Shown here piece by piece: positions 17,631-25,844 of a DNA stretch of 64,000 nt. A program made the translations under genes and the position numbers. Below the pieces are notes generated by a model. That model searched no databases. It was not told the origin of the DNA and saw nothing but the letters and a program-made list of their open reading frames with translations. Within the stretch, counting starts at the first letter, position 1, and each line of letters starts with the position of its first letter. The stretch spans positions 62,001 to 126,000 of the forward strand of contig NZ_NFKS01000002.1 in NCBI RefSeq assembly GCF_002160515.1, given 5' to 3'. Origin of the DNA: Anaeromassilibacillus sp. An172. GTDB lineage: Bacteria; Bacillota; Clostridia; Oscillospirales; Acutalibacteraceae.

Positions 17631-18033
17631 TGCGAAAAGGAACGCCCCGGTGAGCCGCCTGTTGGCCCCGTGTTGCGGTTTTGTGGGCGAGGTCGAGGAA
17701 GTATCCCTCCCCGCCGGTTTGCGAGGCGTTTGCGGCCCGTGTGAAGGCAGGCCCCTACCCATAGAGAAGCAACGGTTCCCCGTGCGGATACAGGGTCGAA
17801 AATCAAGCAGGAGAAAGGGGCGGTGCCGCATGGCGGCTCTGCCCCAGCTCACTGCGTCCGGCAGTGCCGGCCGCTTCAAGGCTTTCTGCCGATTCTGAAC
17901 GAAATGGCATTACGGTGCCGGATTTGGACAAAAGGTTCCTGGACAGGTGCTTCCATTCCCTGAAAACCAGAGATTTCAAGGAATGTTGCGGTGCTTTGGC
18001 AGGTTCCTATGAATAAGAAGGAGGATTTCAGAC
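17631..18033 (+). other. Non-coding GC-rich region, candidate oriT
   Basis: About 400 bases with no convincing gene, between the last accessory gene and a small relaxosome-like gene. It is rich in G/C and in short inverted repeats. The clearest is 17817-17829 paired with 17833-17845 (11 of 13 bases match, loop ATG). In related elements oriT lies just before the relaxase and its accessory gene, so this is the best oriT candidate. No nic site was identified. Confidence 0.4.
17817..17845. repeat. Inverted repeat in the candidate oriT
   Basis: Arms GGGGCGGTGCCGC (17817-17829) and GCGGCTCTGCCCC (17833-17845) pair at 11 of 13 positions around the loop ATG. No T-run follows, so it is not a normal terminator. 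Confidence 0.5.
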
Positions 18034-18471
18034 ATGCAGGATACAGAGGCAGAAAAGAAAGAAATCAAACGCCGCTTCCAGCTCTGGATCAGACCGTCCA
18101 CCCTGGAGCTGGCGGACACTCTCTATGAAAAAGACAACTGCGACAGCCGGAGTGAATTCATCGAAAAAGCAATCTTGTTTTATGCTGGATACCTTTCCGC
18201 AGAGGACAACAAAACCTATCTCCCCAATATCGTCACATCCACACTGAAAAGCATTGTAGCGGAGAGCGATCACCGGCAGAACCGGATGCTTTTCAAGCTG
18301 GCTGTGGAGATGGCGGTCATGATGAACGTGGTCGCAGCGAATAACAATATCGATCCGGTGTCACTGGAACGACTGCGGGGAGAATGTGTCAAGGAAGTCA
18401 AAAGGCTGAATGGCTCCTTCTCTTTTGATGATGCGATGAGCTGGCAGAAAGGATGGGAAGAAAACGAGTAG
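18034..18471 (+). CDS. Ribbon-helix-helix-like relaxosome accessory protein
   Basis: 145 aa. ATG 18034 follows AAGGAGGATT. The first part, KRRFQLWIRPSTLELADTL...SRSEFIEKAILFYAGYL, fits a ribbon-helix-helix DNA-binding fold, as in MobC or plasmid accessory proteins. A helical C-terminal half probably oligomerises. In the ancestral order the relaxase would follow directly; here two enzyme cassettes intervene. Function inferred from fold and place. Confidence 0.65.
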   Translation: MQDTEAEKKEIKRRFQLWIRPSTLELADTLYEKDNCDSRSEFIEKAILFYAGYLSAEDNKTYLPNIVTSTLKSIVAESDHRQNRMLFKLAVEMAVMMNVVAANNNIDPVSLERLRGECVKEVKRLNGSFSFDDAMSWQKGWEENE

Positions 18472-18485
18472 CAATTGAAAACGAA

Positions 18486-18534
18486 TTGCAATCCCCGGTT
18501 CCTCTTGATATAATAATGGTTAGATATTACTAAC
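18486..18534 (+). promoter_or_regulatory. Sigma-A promoter with DtxR-like operator (site 1)
   Basis: TTGCAA (18486-18491), 17 bases, TATAAT (18509-18514). The inverted repeat GTTAG-ATATTA-CTAAC covers 18519-18534, at the expected transcription start. The layout is the same as at 20015-20063. A repressor bound here would block initiation of the methyltransferase cassette. Confidence 0.75.
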
Positions 18535-18563
18535 TTGTTTGCATATTAGGAGGATAGATAGCC

Positions 18564-19373
18564 ATGTCCGAATTTGGTATAGTAGAAGATACAATGTTTA
18601 TTCCTATGGTGGGAAGGATTTACGCCACCGAAAAGTTTCCGGGTATTTTATATGATAAAAAAGCACTTTCATTAAAAGAAAAGTTGCCATCCGCACTGTT
18701 GGAAACAGGAAACCAAAGTCAATACACGCTTCTGGCTTCTGCATCCCGTTCCGCTAATATGGATCGGCATATCCAGAACTTCCTGAAACGTAAACCGGAT
18801 GGTGTTGTTATACAGTTGGGCTGCGGACTGGAGACAACGTATGATCGCAATGAAAATGGACAAACCCAATGGTATGCTGTAGACCTTCCGAATGTAATCG
18901 AATACCGGCGCAGTTTGCTCCCGGAACCTGAGAAGGAAACTTATCTTTCAGGGGATGCTTTTTCAGACGGATGGCTCAGGCAGATCCGAAGGAACATGCC
19001 TGATACGCCTCTTCTGGTTACTGCAGGAGGTCTGTTCCATTACTTTCAAGAGGAAAAAGTTCTTGGCCTTTTGCAGATGCTGAAAGGTTTCGGGAATATA
19101 GAGCTTGTGTTTGATACGGTAAATAAAAGCGGCATGAAAATGTTGCAGAAGAAATATATGAAGCAGATGGGACATGAAAATGCCCGAATGTTTTTTTATG
19201 TGAATTCGGCTGAAGATCTGGTTACCACCTTGGGTGGCGGTGTCAAAGTATTGGCGGATGAACCATATTACAAGTTTATCAAACGAGATGGATTAAAAAT
19301 CATTACAAAAATCAGTATGGATATTTCAGATCGATTTGGAATGCTCAAAATGATCCATCTGGAGTGGAGGTAA
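18564..19373 (+). CDS. SAM-dependent methyltransferase, TcmP/leucine carboxyl methyltransferase family
   Basis: 269 aa; ATG 18564 after TAGGAGG. The sequence MDRHIQNFLKRKPDGVVIQLGCGLETTYDR carries the SAM-binding LGCG motif (residues 85-88). WYAVDLPNVIEYR and TAGGLFHYFQEE are typical of the LCM/TcmP family (COG3315), which methylates carboxyl or hydroxyl groups, often in secondary metabolism. It is the only intact gene of the first inserted cassette and sits behind operator site 1. Substrate unknown; a small-molecule metallophore is one possibility given the shared operator. Confidence 0.8.
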   Translation: MSEFGIVEDTMFIPMVGRIYATEKFPGILYDKKALSLKEKLPSALLETGNQSQYTLLASASRSANMDRHIQNFLKRKPDGVVIQLGCGLETTYDRNENGQTQWYAVDLPNVIEYRRSLLPEPEKETYLSGDAFSDGWLRQIRRNMPDTPLLVTAGGLFHYFQEEKVLGLLQMLKGFGNIELVFDTVNKSGMKMLQKKYMKQMGHENARMFFYVNSAEDLVTTLGGGVKVLADEPYYKFIKRDGLKIITKISMDISDRFGMLKMIHLEWR

Positions 19374-19994
19374 TGTAAATATGGTGGTCATGATAGAAAG
19401 TCTGATTGGTATCTTATTATTCACAATCCTGATTGTGTCGCCGACGCTGAAAAATCCCCTTGCCTCAGTGGGAGATTATCCCCGGCCATAAGGGAGAAAT
19501 GTATGGAATTAGGATTGATCGAAAAAAGAGAACAACGTTTCCCAGGTCAGATATCATCTAGAAAGGAATCGCCCTGCTTGCTTTTGTGTTCATCTTCGCT
19601 GTTATCCTGAAACAGTTTAATGGAGCGGATACATTCTGGAAAGGGGTTCGGGATTCCTACATGATCTGGCTGATCATTGATTGGTATGATGCTCTTGTAC
19701 TCGATAGCATCTGGTTTTGCCATTCGAAAAAAGTCAGGATACCAAGCACAGAGGATATGGAAGAATATAAGGATTACTGTTTTCATATTAAGCAGTCCTG
19801 TATTGGTATGCTTCTTGGCTTGCCCGCCTGTCTTGCAGTGGGAGTGATTACAGCAATCCTCTGATCAGCCATCAAATGATATAAAACAGAATATGATTCG
19901 CATTCAGTAGGAAATCTCTTACTATGTCTCCTGCTCTTCCTTTACTCTAAAATGGAAGGAGGTTTCTCATGACCCGCCATGTCACTATCAAATG
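19366..19994 (+). repeat. Direct repeat, copy A (with relaxase-start remnant)
   Basis: About 630 bases closely matching 22276-22907. It covers the Shine-Dalgarno and coding part of a membrane protein gene, the spacer after it and the first codons of the relaxase gene. In this copy the membrane gene is broken and the relaxase start (ATG 19969) ends at TGA 19993 after eight codons. Confidence 0.85.
19381..19864 (+). pseudogene. Broken copy of the membrane protein gene at 22291-22776
   Basis: Begins ATG 19381 and ends TGA 19862-19864 like the intact copy, but has CCCC instead of CCCCC at the GATTATCC site near 19480, further base changes, and an in-frame stop within ATCATCTAG (about 19558). The last 92 codons remain open. 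The decay shows that only the second copy is needed. Confidence 0.85.
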
Positions 19995-20014
19995 ATTAAC
20001 AGGTAAAAAATGAA

Positions 20015-20063
20015 TTGCAGTCCTATACGTCTCCTGATATAATATTAGTTAGTTATCACTAAC
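20015..20063 (+). promoter_or_regulatory. Sigma-A promoter with DtxR-like operator (site 2)
   Basis: TTGCAG (20015-20020), 17 bases, TATAAT (20038-20043), then GTTAG-TTATCA-CTAAC (20048-20063). The operator lies at the start point as in site 1. It controls the GNAT, ATC-hydrolase-like and BAAT-like genes. Confidence 0.75.
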
Positions 20064-20089
20064 CTATTTGCGCATAGGAGGGTACATCC

Positions 20090-20743
20090 ATGTTTACTGT
20101 TCGTCCATATAAGGAAGAAGATGCTGCGGCCTGCGGGGATTGCTTCTACGAAGGATTCTTTTCATGCTCTGTGGATCAGAACGATAAAATACTTTTGCGT
20201 GACTACGCACAGATCCTGATTGAAAAATGCAATTTCACCTATGTTGCGGAAACGGAGGATCATCAGGTCGTAGGATTCATCTGTGGAAAATATGATAAGC
20301 GTTTCAGCAAGGCTCTGGCAGCTCAGTATGAGACAAAAAAGCACTATGGCCGTTGGTGTAAAATGTTCCTCAAGTTCTATCTGAAAAGATATAAAATGTC
20401 AGCACCATTCCAGAAGCAGTTTGATGCCTTTTTCCGTCAGCTACAGGAAAGGGATAAGGAAACCGTTGGGAAATGCGATCTGGAACTCGTTGCCCTTTCG
20501 TCCAGAAGGAATTACAGAAAGGGGTTGGGAACCGCATTGGTCACAAAATTTTTGAATCGGGCAAAAGCTGATGGAGCAGATCGTGTGCGGCTTTTTACGA
20601 ACACTCTTGCATCGTGGGAGTTTTATGAAAAACGTGGATTTAAGAAAGTGGCAGAGAAGCCCTTTCAGGATGGCTCCGGCAATCAGTCCCTCGTTTATGA
20701 GTACGTTTTGAAGGAGTATGAATATGAAAAACACCATCTGTGA
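20090..20743 (+). CDS. GNAT-family N-acetyltransferase
   Basis: 217 aa; ATG 20090 after ATAGGAGGG. N-terminal FTVRPYKEEDAAAC and the acetyl-CoA loop region LELVALSSRRNYRKGLGTALVTKF (R/Q-x-x-G-x-G/A type, RKGLG) with the C-terminal FTNTLASWEFYEKRGFKKV are typical of GNAT enzymes. It is the first gene of a three- or four-gene cassette with overlapping genes. Substrate unknown. Confidence 0.82.
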   Translation: MFTVRPYKEEDAAACGDCFYEGFFSCSVDQNDKILLRDYAQILIEKCNFTYVAETEDHQVVGFICGKYDKRFSKALAAQYETKKHYGRWCKMFLKFYLKRYKMSAPFQKQFDAFFRQLQERDKETVGKCDLELVALSSRRNYRKGLGTALVTKFLNRAKADGADRVRLFTNTLASWEFYEKRGFKKVAEKPFQDGSGNQSLVYEYVLKEYEYEKHHL

Positions 20744-21428
20744 AAAACTGATGTGGTCAGCGATGACACCTGCTATTTTCAAATATATCGCAGCCAATTG
20801 CAAAAATACGGATACATTCAGGGTGAAGAAGAAATCGCGTAAAAACTTTAAAGATATGTTGGCGAGGACACCCGACATAGGCGGTTTTACGAAAAATCCT
20901 CAGCGAATCTGTCTTTCCGGCGGAATTGTCTGGATGGCAGTTTATAAGGCAATGGATGGGGCGATGAGCCATGAGCAGTTCGGGGAAATGGTGACAGCCA
21001 CGATGCAGGCGTCGCTCATTAAAAAAGCTTTCGGGAGTAAAAATCCATTTGATATGGAATATCAAAAAAAGAAAGTCAAGAAGGACAGGATTGCAAATGC
21101 CATATCCGACAGCGAATTCAACTGGATGACGGAGACGATTCCCGGAAGGGATGCAGACGAATACACCATCAACTATCACAGGTGCGGCCTGTGTGCGCTT
21201 GGAAAACAGGAGCATTTGGAAGAACTGATACCCTATATGTGTGCCATGGATTTTATTTCTGCTGATCTCATGGGCGGCGTGTTATACAGGACAGGTACAC
21301 TTGCAGAGGGCGCAGAAAAGTGTGATTTCTATGTTTGCAAAAAGGACTCTAAATGGGATAAAGAAAGAAAATACGGACAGCAATCCAAGCTGCAAAAACA
21401 GGGAGAGTTGGGAAAGTGGAATATGTGA
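20724..21428 (+). CDS. L-2-amino-thiazoline-4-carboxylic acid hydrolase-like protein
   Basis: 234 aa. ATG 20724 has GAAGGAG at good spacing; ATG 20718 is too close. Its size, the N-terminal helical region and the C-terminal part NYHRCGLCALGKQEH...CAMDFISADLMG...LAEGAEKCDFYV resemble the ATC hydrolase family (PF14196), some members of which open a thiazoline ring. It overlaps GNAT by 20 bases and the next gene by 13, so the three are one operon. Family assignment from memory of the motif; the actual substrate is not known. Confidence 0.65.
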   Translation: MKNTICEKLMWSAMTPAIFKYIAANCKNTDTFRVKKKSRKNFKDMLARTPDIGGFTKNPQRICLSGGIVWMAVYKAMDGAMSHEQFGEMVTATMQASLIKKAFGSKNPFDMEYQKKKVKKDRIANAISDSEFNWMTETIPGRDADEYTINYHRCGLCALGKQEHLEELIPYMCAMDFISADLMGGVLYRTGTLAEGAEKCDFYVCKKDSKWDKERKYGQQSKLQKQGELGKWNM

Positions 21429-22288
21429 CGGTTGCACAGGAGGGCTTCTATGGACTTTATCATGCCCCTGTTAAGGATCATGATCCCAAAAAGGTCGTCA
21501 TCGTAGTAGGCGGCAGCGAAGGGAATGAAAATATCCCGATGAATGTGGGTGCTATGTTTGCCAGGTGCGGCATCGCCGCGTTAGGTATTTGTTACTGGAA
21601 CGTAGACGGGCTGCCGAAAGAACTGGTTCGGGTGCCTGTCGATCCATTTGAAAAAGCGATCCTGTGGCTGAAAAACAAAGGATATGAAAAGATTATCATG
21701 TATGGCATTTCAAAAGGCGCTGAACTGGTATTGCTTTGCGCTTCTCTTATGCCGGATATCTGCGGCGTTGTTGCCCTCTCCCCGATCCACTGTATATGGG
21801 GAGGCATGTACGGGAATAAAAGCATGGCATCGAAAACTTTTTCATCTGCCTCCGAATTCACATACAGGGGAAAAGATTTTCCGTGTATGACAGCGCATCT
21901 GAAATATGGGCCGGCAATCCGGAACCTCATCCTCCATCAGCAGTTCGAGTTATCCTACATCTACGAAGAACCGCTGAAACATTTTGATGAGGATACAGCC
22001 ATTCATGTGGAGAACATTCAGGGAAACATTTTATTTATTTACGCAAAGGAAGATCTCATGTGGCCCAGCAAAGAGGCGGTGGCATATATGGTAAACCGCC
22101 TGGAAAAATACCGGTTTGCTTTCCGGGTGGATGTTCTGGAATATGAAAAAGCAAGCCACATTCTTGTCCCATTAAATCCATCTAAGCTGAAAATGTTTAA
22201 AATTGAGAGACAATATCCGGAAGATTGCAGGCGCAGCCGTGAAGACGCTTTCCATAAAACGATAAAATGGATATCGGAGGTAAAGTGA
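21416..22288 (+). CDS. BAAT/acyl-CoA thioester hydrolase-like alpha/beta hydrolase
   Basis: 290 aa, GTG start at 21416. An alpha/beta hydrolase fold with VVIVVGGSEG, nucleophile Ser99 in GISKGAE, an acid in YAKEDLMWPS and His in KASHILVP, the order seen in the BAAT C-terminal family (acyl-CoA thioesterases and acyltransferases). It overlaps the ATC-hydrolase-like gene. It may hydrolyse a thioester or ester of the compound handled by this cassette. Confidence 0.78.
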   Translation: MEYVTVAQEGFYGLYHAPVKDHDPKKVVIVVGGSEGNENIPMNVGAMFARCGIAALGICYWNVDGLPKELVRVPVDPFEKAILWLKNKGYEKIIMYGISKGAELVLLCASLMPDICGVVALSPIHCIWGGMYGNKSMASKTFSSASEFTYRGKDFPCMTAHLKYGPAIRNLILHQQFELSYIYEEPLKHFDEDTAIHVENIQGNILFIYAKEDLMWPSKEAVAYMVNRLEKYRFAFRVDVLEYEKASHILVPLNPSKLKMFKIERQYPEDCRRSREDAFHKTIKWISEVK

Positions 22289-22907
22289 ATATGGCGGTCA
22301 TGATAGAAAGTCTGATTGGTATCTTATTATTCACAATCCTGATTGTGTCTCTGACATTGAAAAATCCCCTAACCTCGGTAGGAGATTATCCCCCGGTCAT
22401 ACGGGAGAAATGTATGGAATTAGGATTGATTGAAAAAAGAGAACAACGCTTCACCAGGGCAGATATCCTCCGAAAGGGGATTGCCCTGCTTGCTTTTGTG
22501 TTCATCTTCGCTGTTGTCCTGAAACAGTTTAATGGAGCGGATACATTCTGGAAAGGGTTTCGGGATTCCTACCTGATCTGGCTGATCATTGATTGGTATG
22601 ACGCTCTGGTGCTTGATTGCATCTGGTTCTGCCATTCGAAAAAAGTCAGGATACCAGGCACAGAGGATATGGAAGAATATAAGGACTACCGTTTTCATAT
22701 TAAGCAGTCCTGTATTGGTATGCTTCTTGGCCTGCCAGCCTGTCTTGCAGTGGGAGCAATTACAGCAATCCTCTGATCCGCCATCAAATGATATAGAATA
22801 GAATATGATTCGCATCCAGCAGGAAATCTTTTATGTGAGGTCTCCTGCTTTTTCTTTACTCTAAAACGGAAGGAGGTTTCCCATGGCCCGTCTGGTCACC
22901 AAGTTCA
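22276..22907 (+). repeat. Direct repeat, copy B
   Basis: Partner of 19366-19994. Here the membrane protein gene and the relaxase start are intact. The two copies bracket the GNAT/ATC/BAAT cassette and its promoter. Confidence 0.85.
22291..22776 (+). CDS. Small membrane protein of unknown function
   Basis: 161 aa. Start ATG 22291 matches the start of the broken copy at 19381. Membrane helices at about residues 5-25, 62-80, 95-110 and 145-160. No family recognised. It follows the BAAT-like gene by two bases and precedes the relaxase gene; one copy closed each enzyme cassette, so it may belong to the relaxase side or to the cargo. Confidence 0.7.
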   Translation: MAVMIESLIGILLFTILIVSLTLKNPLTSVGDYPPVIREKCMELGLIEKREQRFTRADILRKGIALLAFVFIFAVVLKQFNGADTFWKGFRDSYLIWLIIDWYDALVLDCIWFCHSKKVRIPGTEDMEEYKDYRFHIKQSCIGMLLGLPACLAVGAITAIL

Positions 22908-25831
22908 AATACCTAAAGCCGGATCAGGAAAAGCCCATTGGCGGGTATGCCACCTACATTGCCACCCGTGAAGGTGTGGAGAAGATAGATGAGTCTTTCA
23001 AGCTGGCTCCCGCAACAGTGAAACAACAAAAGCTCATTGAAAAGATCCTGAAGGATTTCCCGGATAGTGCCACGATGCTGGAGTATGAGGACTACCAGAG
23101 AGAAAAGACTGTGGGGGCCGCCTCTGAATTTATCACCCGTGCCATTGAGGATAATGCCCATGAGATCCTGAACCAGAAAACCTATGCCGACTATATTGGC
23201 ACCCGGCCTGGTGCGGAACGCTTTGGTAGTCATGGGCTGTTCACGGATGATGGCGTTCAGGTAAAGCTGAAAGAGGTATCCCAGGAGCTGAATGCTCATC
23301 AGGGAAATGTGTGGACGCTTATTATTTCTCTGCGCCGGGAGGATGCGGAGCGCCTTGGTTTCAATACCGGCATCCGATGGAGGGATATGCTCCGGACGCA
23401 GACACAGGCCCTGGCTGACAGCCTGAAGATCCCCATGGATCATCTGAAATGGTATGCTGCCTTTCACAATGAGAGCCATCATCCCCACATCCATCTGCTG
23501 GCGTACTCTACCGTCGAGAATGAAGGTTTCCTTACCAAACAGGGTGTGGCAAAGATGCGGTCTTCCCTGGCCAAAGATATCTTTGAGCAGGATCTGCTCT
23601 GCATTTATGAAAAGCAGACGGTTCAAAGGGATGAGCTGCGCCTGCACAGCAAGGAGCTGATCGTAGAGATTGTCTCCCACATCAATGCCGGAACCTATGA
23701 TAATCCCAAGGTAGAGGAACTGCTCCTGCGTTTGGCTGACCGGCTTTCTAAAACTAAAGGGAAAAAGGTCTATGGCTACCTGAAAGCGGATGTGAAAGCG
23801 TTGGTGGATGCCATCGTGGATGAGCTGGTGGCAGATGAAAAGATTGCCGCTCTTTACAATCTGTGGTACGAACAGAAAGAAGAAGCACTCCAGGTCTATA
23901 CAGAAGCACTTCCACAGCGAGTGCCGCTCTCACAGAATAAAGAATTTAAGCCGATCAGGAATGCAGTGATCCAGGAGACCCTGGGCCTTCATGCAGACCG
24001 GCAGGATGTGGAGGAACCGGCTCAGGCCGATGCTCCTGATTTGGAAATGCCAGAAGCTCCGGAATCAGATTCTCAGGCGGACGATCCCATCGAGCCAGAT
24101 CTGCCTCCCGCCTTTCGCTCTTATTCTGGCGGAAGGGGCCGGAAGAAAGATACCTGGTGGACGGATGAATATAAGGCGGCCCGTGCCTTCCTCTATGGCA
24201 CGAAGACATCCAAACCGGATTTTGAACAGGCTCTGGCCGCTCTGAAGAAAGAAGCTCTGCGTGGCAATGGTTTTGCCATGCATGATCTTGGCAAAATGGT
24301 TCTGGCCGGTCTTGGCTGTGAAAAGGAGGAAGAACAGGCACAGGAATGGTTCCGAAAAGCATTCTCTGCTTTCTGCGCCAGAGAGCCAAAGGAGGAAAAG
24401 CCAGGGTATCTCCGATACCGGATCGGCAAGATGTACGCCTTCGGCTATGGCGTGGATCAGAACTATCTGAAAGCTGCCGAGTGGTATGAAAAATCGGTTG
24501 CAGAGGGAAATCCCTTCGCTGCCTATGCCTTGGGCAGTCTGTATCACCGAGGCCAAGGCGTGGATCAGGATGAAGAAAAAGCGTTTGATCTGTTTACCAT
24601 GGCGGCCACAGATGAGAATAAGCCGAACGCTTACGCTCAGTATGAGCTGGGCCGGATGTGCCGGGATGGGATTGGCACTGCGCCGGATCAGGCGGCATCG
24701 GAACAATGGTACAGCCGAGCGTATCAGGGATTCCTGGAAATCGAACAAAACATGGCGGATGACAAGCTGTACTACCGTCTGGGCCAGATGAACCTTACCG
24801 GCACAGGAACAAAGAAAGATCCAAAGCAGGCCAGAATGTACTTTGAAAAGGCGGCGGAGCTTGGCAATGCCGACGCCATGTATGGCCTGGGGAAACTGTA
24901 TCTGAGCAGAGATTTCTCTGGCCGGGATGTGAAAAAAGCAATCGACTATCTCATGGGCGCAGCGGGGAAAGACCATGATTATGCCATGTACACTCTCGGC
25001 AAGTTGTTTCTGGAAGGAAAAGAGATCCCTAAGAATCCGGAGTACGCTTTGCGCTGGCTGGAAGAAGCCGTGGAGAAAGAGAATCCCTATGCGGAATACC
25101 TCTTGGGGAAAACATTGCTTCAAGGTGTGGATCTTCCCCAGAACATTCCCCGTGCGGTTTCTCTTCTGGAACGAGCAGTGTCACGGAATAATCCCTATGC
25201 GGCGTATGCCTTGGGGAAGGCCCTGCTGGAAGGAACCGTTCTTCTACAGGATCTTCCAAGAGCTATGGAGTTGCTTGCTTTCTCTGCGGATCGAGGATTC
25301 TCCGCAGCACAGTATCTGCTGGGCAAGATCTTCTCCAATGGAGAACTGCTCCCGAAGGACATTCCCAGAGCGGTACGTTACCTGACGAGCGCCGCCGAGC
25401 GGGATCACGAGTACGCACAATATCTTCTTGGAAAACTCTATCTGGCTGATGAAGGTATCCCCAAGGATGCGAATGCGGCTCTCTATTGGTTTACCAGGGC
25501 GGCAGATCAGGGAAACGCCTTTGCTCAATATCAACTCGGCAAGCTGTTCCTGTATGGCCGGGAGGTGGAGCAGGACATGGAAAAAGCCATTTCCTATCTG
25601 ACCGCCTCTGCCGATCAGGGGAATGTCTATGCTGCCCAGCTTCTCCAAAGCGTCCACAGCAACCGGAATTGGTCGGCGGCCCTGGGCAGCCTGCGGCTGT
25701 TGCAGCATCTGGCACGGATCATCCAGAACCGGATCGAGGATGAGCGCAAAGGCGGTAAGGGCGGGATCGACAGAAAGTTAAAGCGCAAGATCGATGAAAA
25801 GAAACAGGCCCATGGTCTGAAACAGGGCTGA
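22883..25831 (+). CDS. MobP-type relaxase with C-terminal Sel1 repeats
   Basis: 982 aa; ATG 22883 after GAAGGAGG. The N-terminal 280 residues contain HNESHHPHIHLLAY (about 195-208), the metal-binding His motif of relaxases, with candidate nicking Tyr residues in the first 110 residues (for example YIATREG and YEDYQRE). An acidic linker follows (about 370-410). Residues about 465-920 are Sel1-like repeats (A-x-Y-x-L-G-x-L-Y-x-x-G), about a dozen, which act as protein-binding scaffolds. It should nick oriT and lead the strand to VirD4. Confidence 0.88.
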   Translation: MARLVTKFKYLKPDQEKPIGGYATYIATREGVEKIDESFKLAPATVKQQKLIEKILKDFPDSATMLEYEDYQREKTVGAASEFITRAIEDNAHEILNQKTYADYIGTRPGAERFGSHGLFTDDGVQVKLKEVSQELNAHQGNVWTLIISLRREDAERLGFNTGIRWRDMLRTQTQALADSLKIPMDHLKWYAAFHNESHHPHIHLLAYSTVENEGFLTKQGVAKMRSSLAKDIFEQDLLCIYEKQTVQRDELRLHSKELIVEIVSHINAGTYDNPKVEELLLRLADRLSKTKGKKVYGYLKADVKALVDAIVDELVADEKIAALYNLWYEQKEEALQVYTEALPQRVPLSQNKEFKPIRNAVIQETLGLHADRQDVEEPAQADAPDLEMPEAPESDSQADDPIEPDLPPAFRSYSGGRGRKKDTWWTDEYKAARAFLYGTKTSKPDFEQALAALKKEALRGNGFAMHDLGKMVLAGLGCEKEEEQAQEWFRKAFSAFCAREPKEEKPGYLRYRIGKMYAFGYGVDQNYLKAAEWYEKSVAEGNPFAAYALGSLYHRGQGVDQDEEKAFDLFTMAATDENKPNAYAQYELGRMCRDGIGTAPDQAASEQWYSRAYQGFLEIEQNMADDKLYYRLGQMNLTGTGTKKDPKQARMYFEKAAELGNADAMYGLGKLYLSRDFSGRDVKKAIDYLMGAAGKDHDYAMYTLGKLFLEGKEIPKNPEYALRWLEEAVEKENPYAEYLLGKTLLQGVDLPQNIPRAVSLLERAVSRNNPYAAYALGKALLEGTVLLQDLPRAMELLAFSADRGFSAAQYLLGKIFSNGELLPKDIPRAVRYLTSAAERDHEYAQYLLGKLYLADEGIPKDANAALYWFTRAADQGNAFAQYQLGKLFLYGREVEQDMEKAISYLTASADQGNVYAAQLLQSVHSNRNWSAALGSLRLLQHLARIIQNRIEDERKGGKGGIDRKLKRKIDEKKQAHGLKQG

Positions 25832-25844
25832 GAAAGGAGGCTCC

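Noticed and set aside
17566-17898. Frame of 110 codons in the candidate oriT region
   Set aside because: Starts within the previous gene, has no ribosome site and reads as low-complexity basic sequence.
24065-25123. Minus-strand frame of 352 codons opposite the Sel1 repeats
   Set aside because: Regular repeat codons keep the antisense frame open; no motif or start signal.
24280-25650. Regular repeats in the relaxase gene considered as a DNA repeat array
   Set aside because: The repeat is at protein level (Sel1), with no constant DNA spacer; not a CRISPR or satellite.
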